A DNA stretch of 64,000 bases from Mycolicibacterium anyangense (lineage in GTDB: Bacteria; Actinomycetota; Actinomycetes; Mycobacteriales; Mycobacteriaceae). The DNA lies in assembly GCF_010731855.1 (NCBI RefSeq), contig NZ_AP022620.1, positions 5,332,001 through 5,396,000 of the forward strand, in the 5' to 3' direction. The position numbers and the translations under genes were made by a program. The notes under the pieces are model-generated. The model saw nothing but the letters and a program-made list of their open reading frames with translations, made no database searches and was not told where the DNA came from. Below are positions 50,672-60,268 of this stretch, one piece after another; position 1 is the stretch's first letter; every line of letters starts with the position of its first letter.

Positions 50672-51223
50672 ATGCCGCACTGGGTCGACCAGGAGTTCGT
50701 CGGCCACGACTTCCGTGATGAGGACCTCTCGGGTCTGCAGACCGAACGTGTGGTGTTCACCGAATGTGAGTTCGGCGGAGCCAATCTGGCTGAGTCGACG
50801 CATTTGGGTTCGGCATTCCGCAACTGCCGGTTTCTGCGGACCACCCTGTGGCACAGCACATTCCGAAACTGCAGCATGCTGGGTTCCTCCTTCGAGGACT
50901 GTCGGCTGCGTCCCGCGGTGTTCGACGAGGTGGACTTCACGCTGGCCGTGCTCGGCGGCGCGGACCTGCGTGGGGTGGACCTGTCGGGCAGCCGGCTGCG
51001 CGAGGCCAGTTTGGTCCAGGCCGACCTGCGTAAGGCGGTGCTGCGCGGGGCGGACCTCACCGGGGCCCGGACCAACGGGCTTCGACTGGAGCAGGCCGAT
51101 CTGCGCAGCGCCCGCGTTGACGCCTCACTGTGGACCACCGCGGCCTGCCGCGGTGCGAAGATCGATGTGCCGCAGGCGTTGGCGTTCGCGGTCGCTCACG
51201 GCCTCGACGTCACCGGCGAGTGA
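50672..51223 (+). CDS. mfpA: Pentapeptide-repeat gyrase-protecting protein MfpA
   Basis: 183 residues, the same length as M. tuberculosis MfpA. Repeated A(D/N)LxX pentapeptides (GANLAE, GADLRGVDLSG, ADLRKAVLRGADLTGA) build a right-handed beta-helix that mimics DNA and binds gyrase, giving low-level fluoroquinolone protection. It is the last gene of the conservon and is convergent with the MPT63-like gene. Confidence 0.95.
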   Translation: MPHWVDQEFVGHDFRDEDLSGLQTERVVFTECEFGGANLAESTHLGSAFRNCRFLRTTLWHSTFRNCSMLGSSFEDCRLRPAVFDEVDFTLAVLGGADLRGVDLSGSRLREASLVQADLRKAVLRGADLTGARTNGLRLEQADLRSARVDASLWTTAACRGAKIDVPQALAFAVAHGLDVTGE

Positions 51224-51230
51224 GAATCGG

Positions 51231-51698
51231 CTACTTCCAGAACAGCAGGTCGGCGACGCCGTTGTTGTAGACGACTTGAGTCGGGGCGGGGCCGGTCACG
51301 TCGAAGTACAGCTTGCCGGTCGACTTCGCGCCCTGGGGCAGCGTGGCGCCGCTGATGCCGGCCGGGGTGGCTGCCTGCCACAGCACCGGGTAGTTGGTGC
51401 CATTGGCCGAGCGGGCGTTGAAGTCGGGGATGATCGGCGTCACGGTGCCCTTGGCTGCGCGCACCGCGGCGGTGGCCTCCCACAGCCTGCCGGCCAGCGG
51501 GTAGCCGGGGATGGTGTCGGTGCTGGGCTTGAGATCGCTGATCTTCCACACCGTGATCACCGCGCCGCCGTCGTCGACCAGGTGATTCCACCCGCCGAAG
51601 GTGTCGGTGTTGGGATCGGTCGGGGCGGCGGTGGCCACCGGGGCGAGCACCATCGCGAGTCCCACAGCTGCGGCGGCAATCGCCGTCTTCATCGTCAT
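51231..51698 (-). CDS. MPT63/MPB63-type secreted antigen (DUF1942)
   Basis: 155 residues. A signal peptide (to about ATAA, residue 24) precedes a beta-sandwich domain with WKISDLKPSTDTIPGYPLAG, VTPIIPDFNARSANGTNY and STGKLYFDVTGPAPT, which match the MPT63 immunogenic protein family. Function unknown. ATG 51698 has TAGTCT 7 nt upstream (51706-51711). Confidence 0.92.
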   Translation of the reverse strand: MTMKTAIAAAAVGLAMVLAPVATAAPTDPNTDTFGGWNHLVDDGGAVITVWKISDLKPSTDTIPGYPLAGRLWEATAAVRAAKGTVTPIIPDFNARSANGTNYPVLWQAATPAGISGATLPQGAKSTGKLYFDVTGPAPTQVVYNNGVADLLFWK

Positions 51699-51705
51699 GC
51701 GCGGC

Positions 51706-51711
51706 AGACTA
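51706..51711 (-). promoter_or_regulatory. -10 box of MPT63-like gene
   Basis: TAGTCT on the minus strand, 7 nt before ATG 51698. Confidence 0.5.
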
Positions 51712-51821
51712 GAGACATTCGATGAACAGGAGTCAACGGCCAGCTTGCGGGTGCGTTGATTCAGAACCCAGGCAGAGGTCCACTCGCACTTTCTCTGCGC
51801 CACGTCTGACTCAACCAACGG

Positions 51822-54404
51822 CTAGGCGGACTTCAGCCGGATCTTCCACCGCACGAACGTCAGATAGCCCACGCATAGTGCGCCCAGCATCGCCATGTCG
51901 AACCACCAGGCACCCGCGGTGTGCTCCCAGTGCCGGTCCTTCGGGGTCAGCGGTCCGGGCACCAGCTTGATCAGGTCGACGGTCGAGGCCGACGCCGCGA
52001 AGCCCCAGCGGGCTGGTGTGAACCAGGACAGCTGGTCGAGCACCAGTCGGCCGGTCACCGGAATCATGCCGCCGGAGAACACCAATTGGCTCATCACCGC
52101 GACCACCAGCAGCGGCATGATCTGCTCGTTGGACTTGGCCATCGCCGACAGCGCCAGGCCCACCATCGCGGCGGTCACCGTCGTCGCGCCCATCACCACG
52201 AACAGCTCCAGCGTCGGGTTGAGGAACGTCAGCGAGCCCTGGGTCGGCGATCCCTTGCCGGCGATGGTGATGGCCGTGACGATCGTGGACTGCACGATCG
52301 CGAACACCGCATAGATGCACACTTTCGCCAGCAGGTACGCCGTCGTCGAGAGACCCACGGCTTGTTCCCGGCGGAAGATGGCGCGTTCACCGATCAGATC
52401 GCGCACCGTCAGCGCGGTGCCCATGAAAATCGCACCGACGTTGAGCAGCACCAGGATCTGACCGGGTTCGTTGGGCGCATCGCCCATCGGATTGGGCACC
52501 CCGAAGCCGACGGTGCCGGGCACCGACAGCGACAGCACGCCCATGATGAACGGCAGCACCGCCAGGAATGCGAAGTAGCCCCGGTCGGAGATGATCAGCC
52601 GCAACTGCCGCCGCGCGATCGTCGAGAACTGGCGCAGCAGGCTGGTGTGCGTCGGCTCGCCGATGTCGGAGGGCCGCTCCGCCGGTGGTGGCGGGGGAGT
52701 CGGCCCGGTCTGCTGCAGGTAGCGCTGGTAGGCCGCGTCCGGATCGCCCGCCACGCTGCTGAAGATGTCGGCCCAGTTGGTGGTGCCCATCGCCGGGCCG
52801 ATCTGGCTGGGCGTCCCGCAGAACGCGGTCTTGCCGCCCGGCGCGAGCAGCAGCACCTGGTCGCACACGTCGAGGTAGGTCAGCGAGTGGGTGACCACCA
52901 GCACCACACGACCGGCGTCGGCCAACTGGCGCAGCATCGTCATGACCTGGCGGTCCAGCGCGGGGTCGAGACCCGAGGTGGGTTCGTCGAGGATCAGCAG
53001 CGACGGGCCGGTCAGCAGTTCCAGTGCGACCGAGGCGCGCTTGCGCTGGCCACCGGACAGCTTGTCCACCCGGGTCTCGGCGTGCTTGGTCATCTCCAGC
53101 TCGGCCAGCACCTGCGCCACCACCTGCTGGCGGTCCTCCTTGGTGGTGTCCGGGGGCAGCCGCAGTTCGGCGGCGTACATCAGTGCCTGGTTGACCGTCA
53201 GCTGGCCGTGCACCACATCGTCCTGTGGCACCATCCCGATCCGGGAGCGCAGCGAGGCGTACTCGGCGTGGATGTTATGACCCTCGAAAGTGACTGTGCC
53301 ACTTGTCGGATGGGTGTAGCCGGCGACCAATCGCGCGAACGTGGATTTACCAGCGCCCGAGGGGCCGATCACCGCGGTCAGTGTGCCGGGGCGCGCGGTG
53401 AGCGAGATGTTGTCGAGCAGCGTCTTGTTGTTCTCGATCGTCCACGTCACGCCGCGTACGTCGAGGCCGCCGGTGGCGGTGGCGGCCTCGGTCTCGGTGC
53501 GGCGCACCAGGGTGCCGCCGGCGAACACCAGGTCGATGTTGCCGATCGTGACGGTGTCGCCCTCGTTCAGCAGCGCGGTGTCGACGCGGGTGCCGTTGAC
53601 GAACGTGCCGTTGATGCTGCGGTTGTCGACGATCTCCGTCCCGCCCGGGGTCGGGATCAGCGTGGCGTGATGGCGCGAGGCCAGCACGTCGGGGATGACG
53701 ATGTCGTTGTCGGTCGCCCGGCCGATCTTGACGCCGCCCGGCGGCACATCACCGGGTGCCCCGGGGCGCAGGATCTTGAGCATCGAGGTCGCGATGTTCG
53801 ACGATCCGGCCGGCTTGCCGGCGGCCGGGCGCATCTGCGTCGGTGCCGCGGCCGGCGGCGCCACAGGAGCCGACGCGGTGGGCGGCCGGGACGGATACGC
53901 CGGCTGCATTGGCTGCCCGCTGGTCGGGTACGACGGCGGCTGCTGGTAGGTCGGTGTGGGGCGCGACTGCGGTGGCGGCCAGGCATTGGCGGTCGACGGA
54001 CCCTGAGTGGGGTTGGCCGGCCACGACGACGGCGCCGACGGCGGAGCGGACAGCCGCACCGACGATGTCTGCGGCGGGCGGCCCACCGACCCCTGGTGCC
54101 TGCCGACCCCGAAGCGGATCGCCGGTCCGTCCGGGTTGCCGACGTTGACGCTCATCCCGTCGGCGATCTCGACCGACGGGATGCGCCGGCCGTTGACGAA
54201 CATCCCGTTGAGCGAGCCGTTGTCGATCGCCAGCCAGCGCCCGTTGTCGAACCGCAGCACAAGGTGGGCACGGGAGATCAGCGGGTGGGCGATCCGGACG
54301 TCGGCACGGAGGTCGCGGCCAACCACGACGTCGTGCCCTGCGGCGAAAGTGCGCTCCGACCCGTCGTACTGAACGGTCAGCGCGGGTGCGGCTGGTCGAC
54401 TCAT
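51822..54404 (-). CDS. FHA-domain ABC exporter (Rv1747-like)
   Basis: 860 residues. Two FHA domains (about 20-85 with GRDLRADVRIAHPLISRAH, and about 220-285 with GRATDNDIVIPDVLASRHHA) flank a Pro-rich linker; they bind phospho-threonines made by PknF-type kinases. The ATPase follows with GPSGAGKST and LSGGQRKRASVALELL, then five to six membrane helices at the C terminus. It resembles Rv1747, which exports cell-wall lipids. ATG 54404 is chosen over upstream GTG/TTG codons. Confidence 0.93.
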   Translation of the reverse strand: MSRPAAPALTVQYDGSERTFAAGHDVVVGRDLRADVRIAHPLISRAHLVLRFDNGRWLAIDNGSLNGMFVNGRRIPSVEIADGMSVNVGNPDGPAIRFGVGRHQGSVGRPPQTSSVRLSAPPSAPSSWPANPTQGPSTANAWPPPQSRPTPTYQQPPSYPTSGQPMQPAYPSRPPTASAPVAPPAAAPTQMRPAAGKPAGSSNIATSMLKILRPGAPGDVPPGGVKIGRATDNDIVIPDVLASRHHATLIPTPGGTEIVDNRSINGTFVNGTRVDTALLNEGDTVTIGNIDLVFAGGTLVRRTETEAATATGGLDVRGVTWTIENNKTLLDNISLTARPGTLTAVIGPSGAGKSTFARLVAGYTHPTSGTVTFEGHNIHAEYASLRSRIGMVPQDDVVHGQLTVNQALMYAAELRLPPDTTKEDRQQVVAQVLAELEMTKHAETRVDKLSGGQRKRASVALELLTGPSLLILDEPTSGLDPALDRQVMTMLRQLADAGRVVLVVTHSLTYLDVCDQVLLLAPGGKTAFCGTPSQIGPAMGTTNWADIFSSVAGDPDAAYQRYLQQTGPTPPPPPAERPSDIGEPTHTSLLRQFSTIARRQLRLIISDRGYFAFLAVLPFIMGVLSLSVPGTVGFGVPNPMGDAPNEPGQILVLLNVGAIFMGTALTVRDLIGERAIFRREQAVGLSTTAYLLAKVCIYAVFAIVQSTIVTAITIAGKGSPTQGSLTFLNPTLELFVVMGATTVTAAMVGLALSAMAKSNEQIMPLLVVAVMSQLVFSGGMIPVTGRLVLDQLSWFTPARWGFAASASTVDLIKLVPGPLTPKDRHWEHTAGAWWFDMAMLGALCVGYLTFVRWKIRLKSA

Positions 54405-54412
54405 CGCCACCA

Positions 54413-54418
54413 ACTGTA
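54413..54418 (-). promoter_or_regulatory. -10 box of FHA-ABC gene
   Basis: TACAGT on the minus strand, 8 nt before ATG 54404. Confidence 0.4.
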
Positions 54419-54441
54419 TCGGTAGCGCGGCTTCCCGCCCG

Positions 54442-55641
54442 TCAGGCGGGAGCGCCCGTTTCGACGCAGATGGTCCGCGAGTAGATGGTCGGCATGCACT
54501 TGTTGCAGTGGGTACACAGCGACTTCACGGTGTGCGCGTCGCCATCGGCCTTGATCCGGTTGAGCAGGTCCGGTTCGGCCAGCAGAGCGCGGCCCATCGC
54601 GACAAACTCGAAGCCGTCGGCCATCGCCCGGTCCATGGCCTCGCGGTTGGTGATCCCGCCGAGCAAGATCAGCGGCAGGGTGAGTTCCTTGCGGAACAGC
54701 AGTGCGTCACGCAGCAGGTAGGTGTCCTCGTAGGGGTACTCCCGCATGAATTTCGTGCCGGTCATCCGCATGCCCCAGTTCAGCGGCCACTTCTGGGCGG
54801 CGGCGAACTCCTTGACCGGGGCGTCGCCGCGGAACAGGTACATCGGGTTGAGCAGTGAGCTGCCTGCGGTCAGCTCGATGGCGTCCAGACCGCCGTCGTC
54901 CTGCAGCCACTTCGCGGTCTGCAGCGATTCCTCGATCCGGATGCCGCCGCGCACCCCGTCGGCCATGTTCAGCTTGGCGGTCACCGCGATCGGCGCCGGA
55001 CCCAGCCGCTCGACCTCGCGGCGCACGGCCATCACGATCGAGCGGGCCACCCTGGCGCGGTTCTCCAGCGAGCCGCCGTACTCGTCGGACCGGCGGTTGA
55101 TCATCGGCGAGAGGAACGAGCTGGCCAGATAGTTGTGACCGAGGTGGATCTCGACCGCGTCGAAGCCGGAGTCGATCGCGTACCGCGCGGCCGCGGCGTG
55201 CGCGGCGATCACCTCGGCGATGTCGTCACGGCTGGCGTGCTTGGCGAACTTCATCGACAGCGGGTTGAAGAAGCGCACCGGCGCCAGGGCGGGCGCCTTG
55301 TTGGAGCGCGCGTTGGCCACCGGCCCGGCGTGGCCGATCTGTGCGCTGATGGCGGCGCCCTCGGCGTGCACGGCGTCGGCGAGCCGGCGCAGGCCGGGCA
55401 CGGCCTGCGGGCGCATCCAGATCTGCCCGCCGTTGGTCCGGCCACCCTGGCTCACCGCGGTGTAGGCCACCGTCGTCATGCCGACACCACCGGCGGCGAT
55501 GGCCCGGTGGAAAGAGATCAGATCGTCGGAGACGACGTCGTCGGGCGTGCGGGCCTCGAACGTGGCCGACTTGAGGATGCGGTTGCGCAGCGTGACAGGG
55601 CCGAGCACCGCCGGGCTGAACACATCTGGCGCACTGTCCAT
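54442..55641 (-). CDS. NADH:flavin oxidoreductase, old yellow enzyme-like
   Basis: 399 residues. The FMN barrel starts [20 protein letters not shown], the substrate-binding [25 protein letters not shown] is at about 160-185, and a C-terminal CTHCNKCMP cluster resembles the iron-sulfur-type 2,4-dienoyl-CoA/trimethylamine dehydrogenase group. It may reduce unsaturated carbonyls. It is divergent from folD. Confidence 0.88.
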   Translation of the reverse strand: MDSAPDVFSPAVLGPVTLRNRILKSATFEARTPDDVVSDDLISFHRAIAAGGVGMTTVAYTAVSQGGRTNGGQIWMRPQAVPGLRRLADAVHAEGAAISAQIGHAGPVANARSNKAPALAPVRFFNPLSMKFAKHASRDDIAEVIAAHAAAARYAIDSGFDAVEIHLGHNYLASSFLSPMINRRSDEYGGSLENRARVARSIVMAVRREVERLGPAPIAVTAKLNMADGVRGGIRIEESLQTAKWLQDDGGLDAIELTAGSSLLNPMYLFRGDAPVKEFAAAQKWPLNWGMRMTGTKFMREYPYEDTYLLRDALLFRKELTLPLILLGGITNREAMDRAMADGFEFVAMGRALLAEPDLLNRIKADGDAHTVKSLCTHCNKCMPTIYSRTICVETGAPA

Positions 55642-55711
55642 CACCGCAGCTCAACACGGGCGCAGTGGTGCTGTCAACGCTGCCTACTCGCTCAATGGAA
55701 CAATGTGGTCC

Positions 55712-56560
55712 GTGGTCGCTATCACCTTGGACGGCAAGCTCACCCGCGACGAGATCTTCGTCGATCTGACCGAACGGGTGGCGGCGCTGACCGCCGCCGG
55801 GCGCACCCCGGGACTGGGCACCGTCCTGGTCGGTGACGACCCGGGCTCGCACGCCTACGTGCGCGGCAAGCATGCCGACTGCGCCAAGGTCGGCATCACC
55901 TCGATCCGGCGTGATTTGCCCGCCGACGTCAGTCAGGCCCAGCTCGAGGACACCCTCGACGAACTCAATGCCAACCCGGACTGCACCGGCTACATCGTGC
56001 AATTGCCGCTGCCGCGCCACCTCGATGAGAACGCTGCGCTGGAACGCATCGACCCGGCCAAGGACGCCGACGGTCTGCACCCGATCAGCCTGGGCCGGCT
56101 GGTGCTGGGCAAGGACGCCCCGCTGCCGTGCACTCCGCGTGGCATCGTGCACCTGCTGCGCCGTTACGACGTGCCGATCGCCGGCGCGCACGTGGTGGTG
56201 ATCGGCCGCGGTGTCACCGTGGGCCGCCCGCTGGGCCTGCTGCTGACCCGCCGCACCGAGAACGCCACCGTGACGTTGTGCCACACCGGAACTCGTGATC
56301 TGCCGGCACTGACCCGGCAGGCCGACATCATCGTGGCCGCGGTCGGTGTGCCGCACATGCTGACCGCCGACATGGTGCGGCCCGGTGCGGCGGTGGTCGA
56401 TGTCGGGGTGAGCCGGGTCGACGGCAAGCTCACCGGCGACGTCCACCCCGACGTGTGGGACGTCGCCGGACACATCTCACCGAACCCGGGCGGGGTGGGC
56501 CCACTGACCCGGGCCTTCCTGTTGACCAACGTCGTCGAGGCTGCCGAAGGGGCCCAGTGA
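55712..56560 (+). CDS. folD: Bifunctional methylenetetrahydrofolate dehydrogenase/cyclohydrolase
   Basis: 282 residues. The active-site [14 protein letters not shown], the QLPLPRH loop, DGLHP and the nucleotide motif [16 protein letters not shown] are all present. It interconverts one-carbon tetrahydrofolates. GTG 55712 (MVAITLDGK) matches the length of the M. tuberculosis enzyme. The DUF3017 gene overlaps by GTGA. Confidence 0.95.
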   Translation: MVAITLDGKLTRDEIFVDLTERVAALTAAGRTPGLGTVLVGDDPGSHAYVRGKHADCAKVGITSIRRDLPADVSQAQLEDTLDELNANPDCTGYIVQLPLPRHLDENAALERIDPAKDADGLHPISLGRLVLGKDAPLPCTPRGIVHLLRRYDVPIAGAHVVVIGRGVTVGRPLGLLLTRRTENATVTLCHTGTRDLPALTRQADIIVAAVGVPHMLTADMVRPGAAVVDVGVSRVDGKLTGDVHPDVWDVAGHISPNPGGVGPLTRAFLLTNVVEAAEGAQ

Positions 56561-56886
56561 CGACTCGGGCCAAGCGCCGATTGCCGACTCGTGACGAGGC
56601 GGTGGCGTTCACCCGCCGCGTCGTGCGCTCGCAGTGGCCGATCCTGAGCGTGTTCGCGGTGTTCCTGCTGGCATTCGTGCTGGTGGCGGCGGGCTTCTGG
56701 CGCCGCGGGTCGCTGTTGATCGGGATTGCGGTCGGGGTGGCGGCCGCACTGCGACTGGTGCTCTCCGAGGACCGCGCCGGCCTCCTGGCGGTGCGGTCGC
56801 GCAGTTTGGACTTCGCCACCATGACCACGTTGAGCGTGATCATGATCTATGTGGCGTCGACCATCGACCCGTTGGGCACGTCCTAA
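56557..56886 (+). CDS. DUF3017 membrane protein (Rv3355c-type)
   Basis: 109 residues with three predicted membrane helices (about 27-48, 51-70, 84-105) and a basic N terminus. The family is restricted to actinobacteria and follows folD in mycobacteria. Function unknown. GTG 56557 overlaps the folD stop. Confidence 0.88.
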   Translation: MTTRAKRRLPTRDEAVAFTRRVVRSQWPILSVFAVFLLAFVLVAAGFWRRGSLLIGIAVGVAAALRLVLSEDRAGLLAVRSRSLDFATMTTLSVIMIYVASTIDPLGTS

Positions 56887-56900
56887 CCCGCCCACAAAAC

Positions 56901-56923
56901 TTGCCTAGCGGGCAATCTTGCCC
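56901..56923. promoter_or_regulatory. Candidate TetR operator
   Basis: TTGCCTAGCGGGCAATCTTGCCC holds alternating half-sites: TTGCC-N5-GGCAA (56901-56915) overlapping GGGCAA-TC-TTGCCC (56910-56923). It lies just before the -10 box of the TetR gene. Confidence 0.6.
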
Positions 56924-56940
56924 GGTGTGCAACTTCTCGG

Positions 56941-56946
56941 TACGGT
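56941..56946 (+). promoter_or_regulatory. -10 box of TetR gene
   Basis: TACGGT, 6 nt before ATG 56953; leaderless. Confidence 0.45.
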
Positions 56947-56952
56947 GGTGTC

Positions 56953-57570
56953 ATGACCGCACCGCAGGGCTTGCGCGAGCGCAAAAAGGCCGACACCCGC
57001 AGGTCTCTCAGTGACGCTGCGCTGCATCTGGCTTTCGAGCGCGGAATCGACAACGTCACCCGGGAGGCCATCGCGGAGCGGGCCGGGGTATCGCTGCGCA
57101 CCTTCAACAACTACTTCGCAGGCAAGTACGAGGCCATCGCCTACCGACAGCTGGAGCGAATGCGGCGCAGCCTGAACACCTTTCGCGAATGGCCTGCCGG
57201 TGATCCGCTGTGGACGGCGATCACCGAATCGGTACTCGAGCCGCTGCTGACCGAGATGGGGGAGGACTTCGCGCCGACCCGCCAGCAGCTGGACCGGCTC
57301 GTCGAGCTCAACATGGCGATCGAGGTGCGTAATGCATTGGCCAACAACCTGATGACCGAATGGATCGCGGCAATCGCCGAACGCACCGGCACCGACCCGG
57401 AGCGCGATATCTATCCCCGACTGGTGGCCGCCAGCATCCGCGCCGTCGCCGAAGCCGCCATGGACACCTATATCGCCGCCGATCCGCCTGTCCCGATCGT
57501 CGGTCTGATGCGCCGTGGATTTGCCGATGTCACAGCTGGTTTGCCCGAACCGAAGCGGAGGTCGTCATGA
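56953..57570 (+). CDS. TetR-family repressor
   Basis: 205 residues. The N-terminal HTH reads ERGIDNVTREAIAERAGVSLRTFNNYFAGKYEAI, and a helical ligand-binding domain follows. It is translationally coupled (ATGA) to a flavin monooxygenase, so it probably regulates that gene and itself through the palindrome upstream. Inducer unknown. Confidence 0.92.
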   Translation: MTAPQGLRERKKADTRRSLSDAALHLAFERGIDNVTREAIAERAGVSLRTFNNYFAGKYEAIAYRQLERMRRSLNTFREWPAGDPLWTAITESVLEPLLTEMGEDFAPTRQQLDRLVELNMAIEVRNALANNLMTEWIAAIAERTGTDPERDIYPRLVAASIRAVAEAAMDTYIAADPPVPIVGLMRRGFADVTAGLPEPKRRSS

Positions 57571-59078
57571 CCGAGAAGCGCGAGGTCGTCATCGCCGGAG
57601 CAGGTCCCAACGGCCTGATGCTGGCCTGTGAACTGGCCCTGGCCGGGATCATGCCGGTGGTCCTCGATGCCCTGCCCGGGGCCTCTCCCGAACCCAAGGC
57701 CAATGGCCTTGTCGGGCAGGTGGTTCGGATGCTCGACATGCGCGGTCTGTACTCCGGGTTCACCGGCCAGGACCGGCCGCAGCCGTTACCCGGCTGGATG
57801 TTCTCGGGGATGCAGTTGAGCTATCCGGACCCCGCCGCCAGTCCGATGTACGCCATGATGATGCCGCAGCCCCAGCTGGTGCGACTGTTGGAGAAGCGTG
57901 CCCGTGAGCTTGGCGTGGATCTGCGCTGGGGTCACGAACTCGCCGAGCTGCAGCCCGGCGACGATGGCGTAGCCCTGAGTATCGCGACCGCCGACGGTGT
58001 TTACCGGATGACCGCCGGCTATCTCGTCGGCGCGGACGGTGGTCGCAGTATGGTCCGCAAGAGTGTGGGCATCGGCTTTCCCGGAACCACGTCGGAGACC
58101 GTCGGGCGGTTGGCCCAGGTGGAGGTGCCCGATGAGTTCCGCGCGCCCGATGGCGGGTTGAATATCCCAGGAGTGGGACATATCCCGTTCGGGCACAACA
58201 GGTTCGACAACGGGATGGTGCTCGCCGGTAGCTTCCAGCCGGGCGTGCTGCTGGTCGGCACTCGGGAGGACGGCCGCGCCGACGAGCAGGGCCCGCTGAC
58301 GATCGCGGAACTGCGGGCCAGCCTGCAACGGATCCTGGGTGTCGACGTACCCCTGCAGGAGCCGAGCGGCCCGGGCCCGCATGCCAAGCGACGTATCGAC
58401 GGCCAGAACACCAGGCAGGCGGACCATTACCGGGCCGGGCGCGTCCTGCTGCTCGGCGACGCTGCCCACGTGCATTCGGCGATGGGCGGTCCGGGATTGA
58501 ACCTCGGTCTGCAGGATGCGGTCAACCTCGGCTGGAAACTGGCTGCCGAGGTCAACGGATGGGCGCCTGCGGGTCTGCTCGACAGCTACGAGACCGAACG
58601 CCACCCGGTGGGTCAGCGCGTCATAATGCACTCCATGGCCCAGAGCGCGCTGATGGCCCCAGGCTCCGAAGTCGCCCAATTGCGAATGCTTTTCGAAGAG
58701 CTGCTCGCCCTACCCGGCGTCAGCGAGCACGTGGGCCGCCTGCTAGCCGGGTCGGACGTCCGCTACGACGTCGGTGACGACCATCCGCTCTCCGGCTACC
58801 TGGTGCCGGATCTGACGCTCGACGACGGCCGGCGGGTGGCGGATCTGTTGCACGATGCGCGTCCCGTTCTGATCGACGCAAGTGGGGGAGCGGTCGCGGC
58901 TTCGGCGCAGGGATGGGCCGATCGGGTCACCATCGTCACCGCACCATTGGTCGACGGACCGGTGGGCATACTGGTCCGGCCGGACGGCTATGTCGCTTGG
59001 GCTGCAGAGGAATTCGCGCCGAGCGGCGCGCGGGCTCTGCGTGCTGCTCTTGGCCGCTGGTTCGGCGCCGCAGCCTGA
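57567..59078 (+). CDS. FAD-dependent aromatic-type monooxygenase
   Basis: 503 residues of the PheA/TfdB family. FAD motif VIAGAGPNGLMLACEL, DG motif GADGGRSMVRKS, GD motif LLGDAAHVHSAMGGPGLNLGLQDAVNL and a C-terminal thioredoxin-like domain (about 400-500). It hydroxylates an aromatic or polyketide-like substrate. Rifampicin monooxygenases belong to the same family, but no specific evidence links this gene to rifamycins. ATG 57567 overlaps the TetR stop. Confidence 0.88.
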   Translation: MTEKREVVIAGAGPNGLMLACELALAGIMPVVLDALPGASPEPKANGLVGQVVRMLDMRGLYSGFTGQDRPQPLPGWMFSGMQLSYPDPAASPMYAMMMPQPQLVRLLEKRARELGVDLRWGHELAELQPGDDGVALSIATADGVYRMTAGYLVGADGGRSMVRKSVGIGFPGTTSETVGRLAQVEVPDEFRAPDGGLNIPGVGHIPFGHNRFDNGMVLAGSFQPGVLLVGTREDGRADEQGPLTIAELRASLQRILGVDVPLQEPSGPGPHAKRRIDGQNTRQADHYRAGRVLLLGDAAHVHSAMGGPGLNLGLQDAVNLGWKLAAEVNGWAPAGLLDSYETERHPVGQRVIMHSMAQSALMAPGSEVAQLRMLFEELLALPGVSEHVGRLLAGSDVRYDVGDDHPLSGYLVPDLTLDDGRRVADLLHDARPVLIDASGGAVAASAQGWADRVTIVTAPLVDGPVGILVRPDGYVAWAAEEFAPSGARALRAALGRWFGAAA

Positions 59079-59082
59079 GTTC

Positions 59083-60255
59083 TCACCGAGCATCTGTGCG
59101 GCGGGCCTTTTCCCGATACATCGCCTGGTCGACTCGGGCAACGAGGTCTGCCACGTTTCGGTCGGTGTCGGCGTAGGTCGCCAGCCCGATGCTGACGCTG
59201 ACATCACAGGGACTCAACCCCTGGGCGCCGAGGGTGCTGATGCGCTGGCGAATTCGGTCAGCGGTGTCGCGGGCCCGAGCGCCGTCGGAATCGACGATGC
59301 CGACGCAGAATTCGTCGCCGCCGAGCCGGCCGACAAAGTCGCTGTCCCGGACTTCCCGGCGCAGCACCTCACCGATGGTGACCAACAGGTCGTCGCCAGC
59401 GAGATGGCCGAAGGTGTCGTTGACGACCTTGAAATCGTTGACGTCGATCAGCAGCAAGCTCAGCTGGACGTGGCTGCTGCGGGCCCGAGCGGCTTCGGCC
59501 TCCAGTGCCTCGGTGAATCCGCGTCTGTTCAACAGCGACGTCAGCGGGTCTGTGCTGGCCAATAGCGCGAGTTGGCGCTGGAGCGATTTGAGCTGGGTGA
59601 TGTCGTGGGACGTGCTCAGAATCGTCGGAATCGTTCCGTCTGCGGCATATTCAGGCACAACTCGACAGAGGAAGTGCTTTGGACCCTGCTCCGTCTCGAA
59701 CTCGAACTCCAGCTCGGCTGGCTCGCCTGTCTCGAAGACCCTGCTGTGCAACGACTTCCACACTTCGACGAGGTGATCTGGCATGCCAAGTTCAGCATTT
59801 GTCTTGCCGAAGAACGCTTGGGGGTCTATCCCGACGATTCTCTGCATGGCGCGGTTGACGAACAGGTGCCGGTGATCGCGGTCAAAGCGGGCAACGATAT
59901 CGGGCAATTGCTGCACGATCGCGTAGAAGGAGTCGTTGTGGCGCTGGTGATCCTCGGTCGCGTGCAAGATCCCGAGACATTCTCCGGACGGGTGGCCGAG
60001 CGGCTGAAGGACGCAGTGCAGATTCGGCGCGCCGGCGATGTGCATGACCACCGGGCCAGCGTCTCGTCGAGGCCACTCAGAGGCCACCTGTGCCAGCAGG
60101 TCAATTTCTGTCAGTGCCTCGTCGCCCGGCATGAGTGCGTCGGTGAACTCCGGCGTCGCGGCCACGAGAACCACCCGATCGCCGTCGTGACGGCAGAGAA
60201 ACGCTGGAACCTTGGCGACGCTGAGCCAGTCGAGCCATTGGTTTGCAGCCCTCAC
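59083..60255 (-). CDS. PAS-GGDEF diguanylate cyclase with intact I-site
   Basis: 390 residues. An N-terminal unknown sensor region (1-105), a PAS domain (about 108-225), then GGDEF (GGDEF at 312-316) preceded by the product-inhibition site RDSD at 303-306. It should make c-di-GMP and be feedback-inhibited. GTG 60255 is chosen because TAGAGT (60263-60268) lies 7 nt upstream. A paralogue lies immediately upstream. Confidence 0.9.
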   Translation of the reverse strand: MRAANQWLDWLSVAKVPAFLCRHDGDRVVLVAATPEFTDALMPGDEALTEIDLLAQVASEWPRRDAGPVVMHIAGAPNLHCVLQPLGHPSGECLGILHATEDHQRHNDSFYAIVQQLPDIVARFDRDHRHLFVNRAMQRIVGIDPQAFFGKTNAELGMPDHLVEVWKSLHSRVFETGEPAELEFEFETEQGPKHFLCRVVPEYAADGTIPTILSTSHDITQLKSLQRQLALLASTDPLTSLLNRRGFTEALEAEAARARSSHVQLSLLLIDVNDFKVVNDTFGHLAGDDLLVTIGEVLRREVRDSDFVGRLGGDEFCVGIVDSDGARARDTADRIRQRISTLGAQGLSPCDVSVSIGLATYADTDRNVADLVARVDQAMYREKARRTDAR

Positions 60256-60262
60256 CTGCACG

Positions 60263-60268
60263 ACTCTA
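60263..60268 (-). promoter_or_regulatory. -10 box embedded in upstream cyclase stop codon
   Basis: TAGAGT on the minus strand; its first three bases are the TAG stop of the upstream cyclase gene. Confidence 0.5.

Noticed and set aside
51921..54425. 834-residue open frame antisense to the FHA-ABC gene
   Set aside because: Arg/Gly/Gln-rich shadow; the opposite strand has intact FHA and ABC motifs.
57567..59078. Calling the FAD monooxygenase a rifampicin monooxygenase
   Set aside because: Family membership only; no RAE upstream and no diagnostic residue visible.
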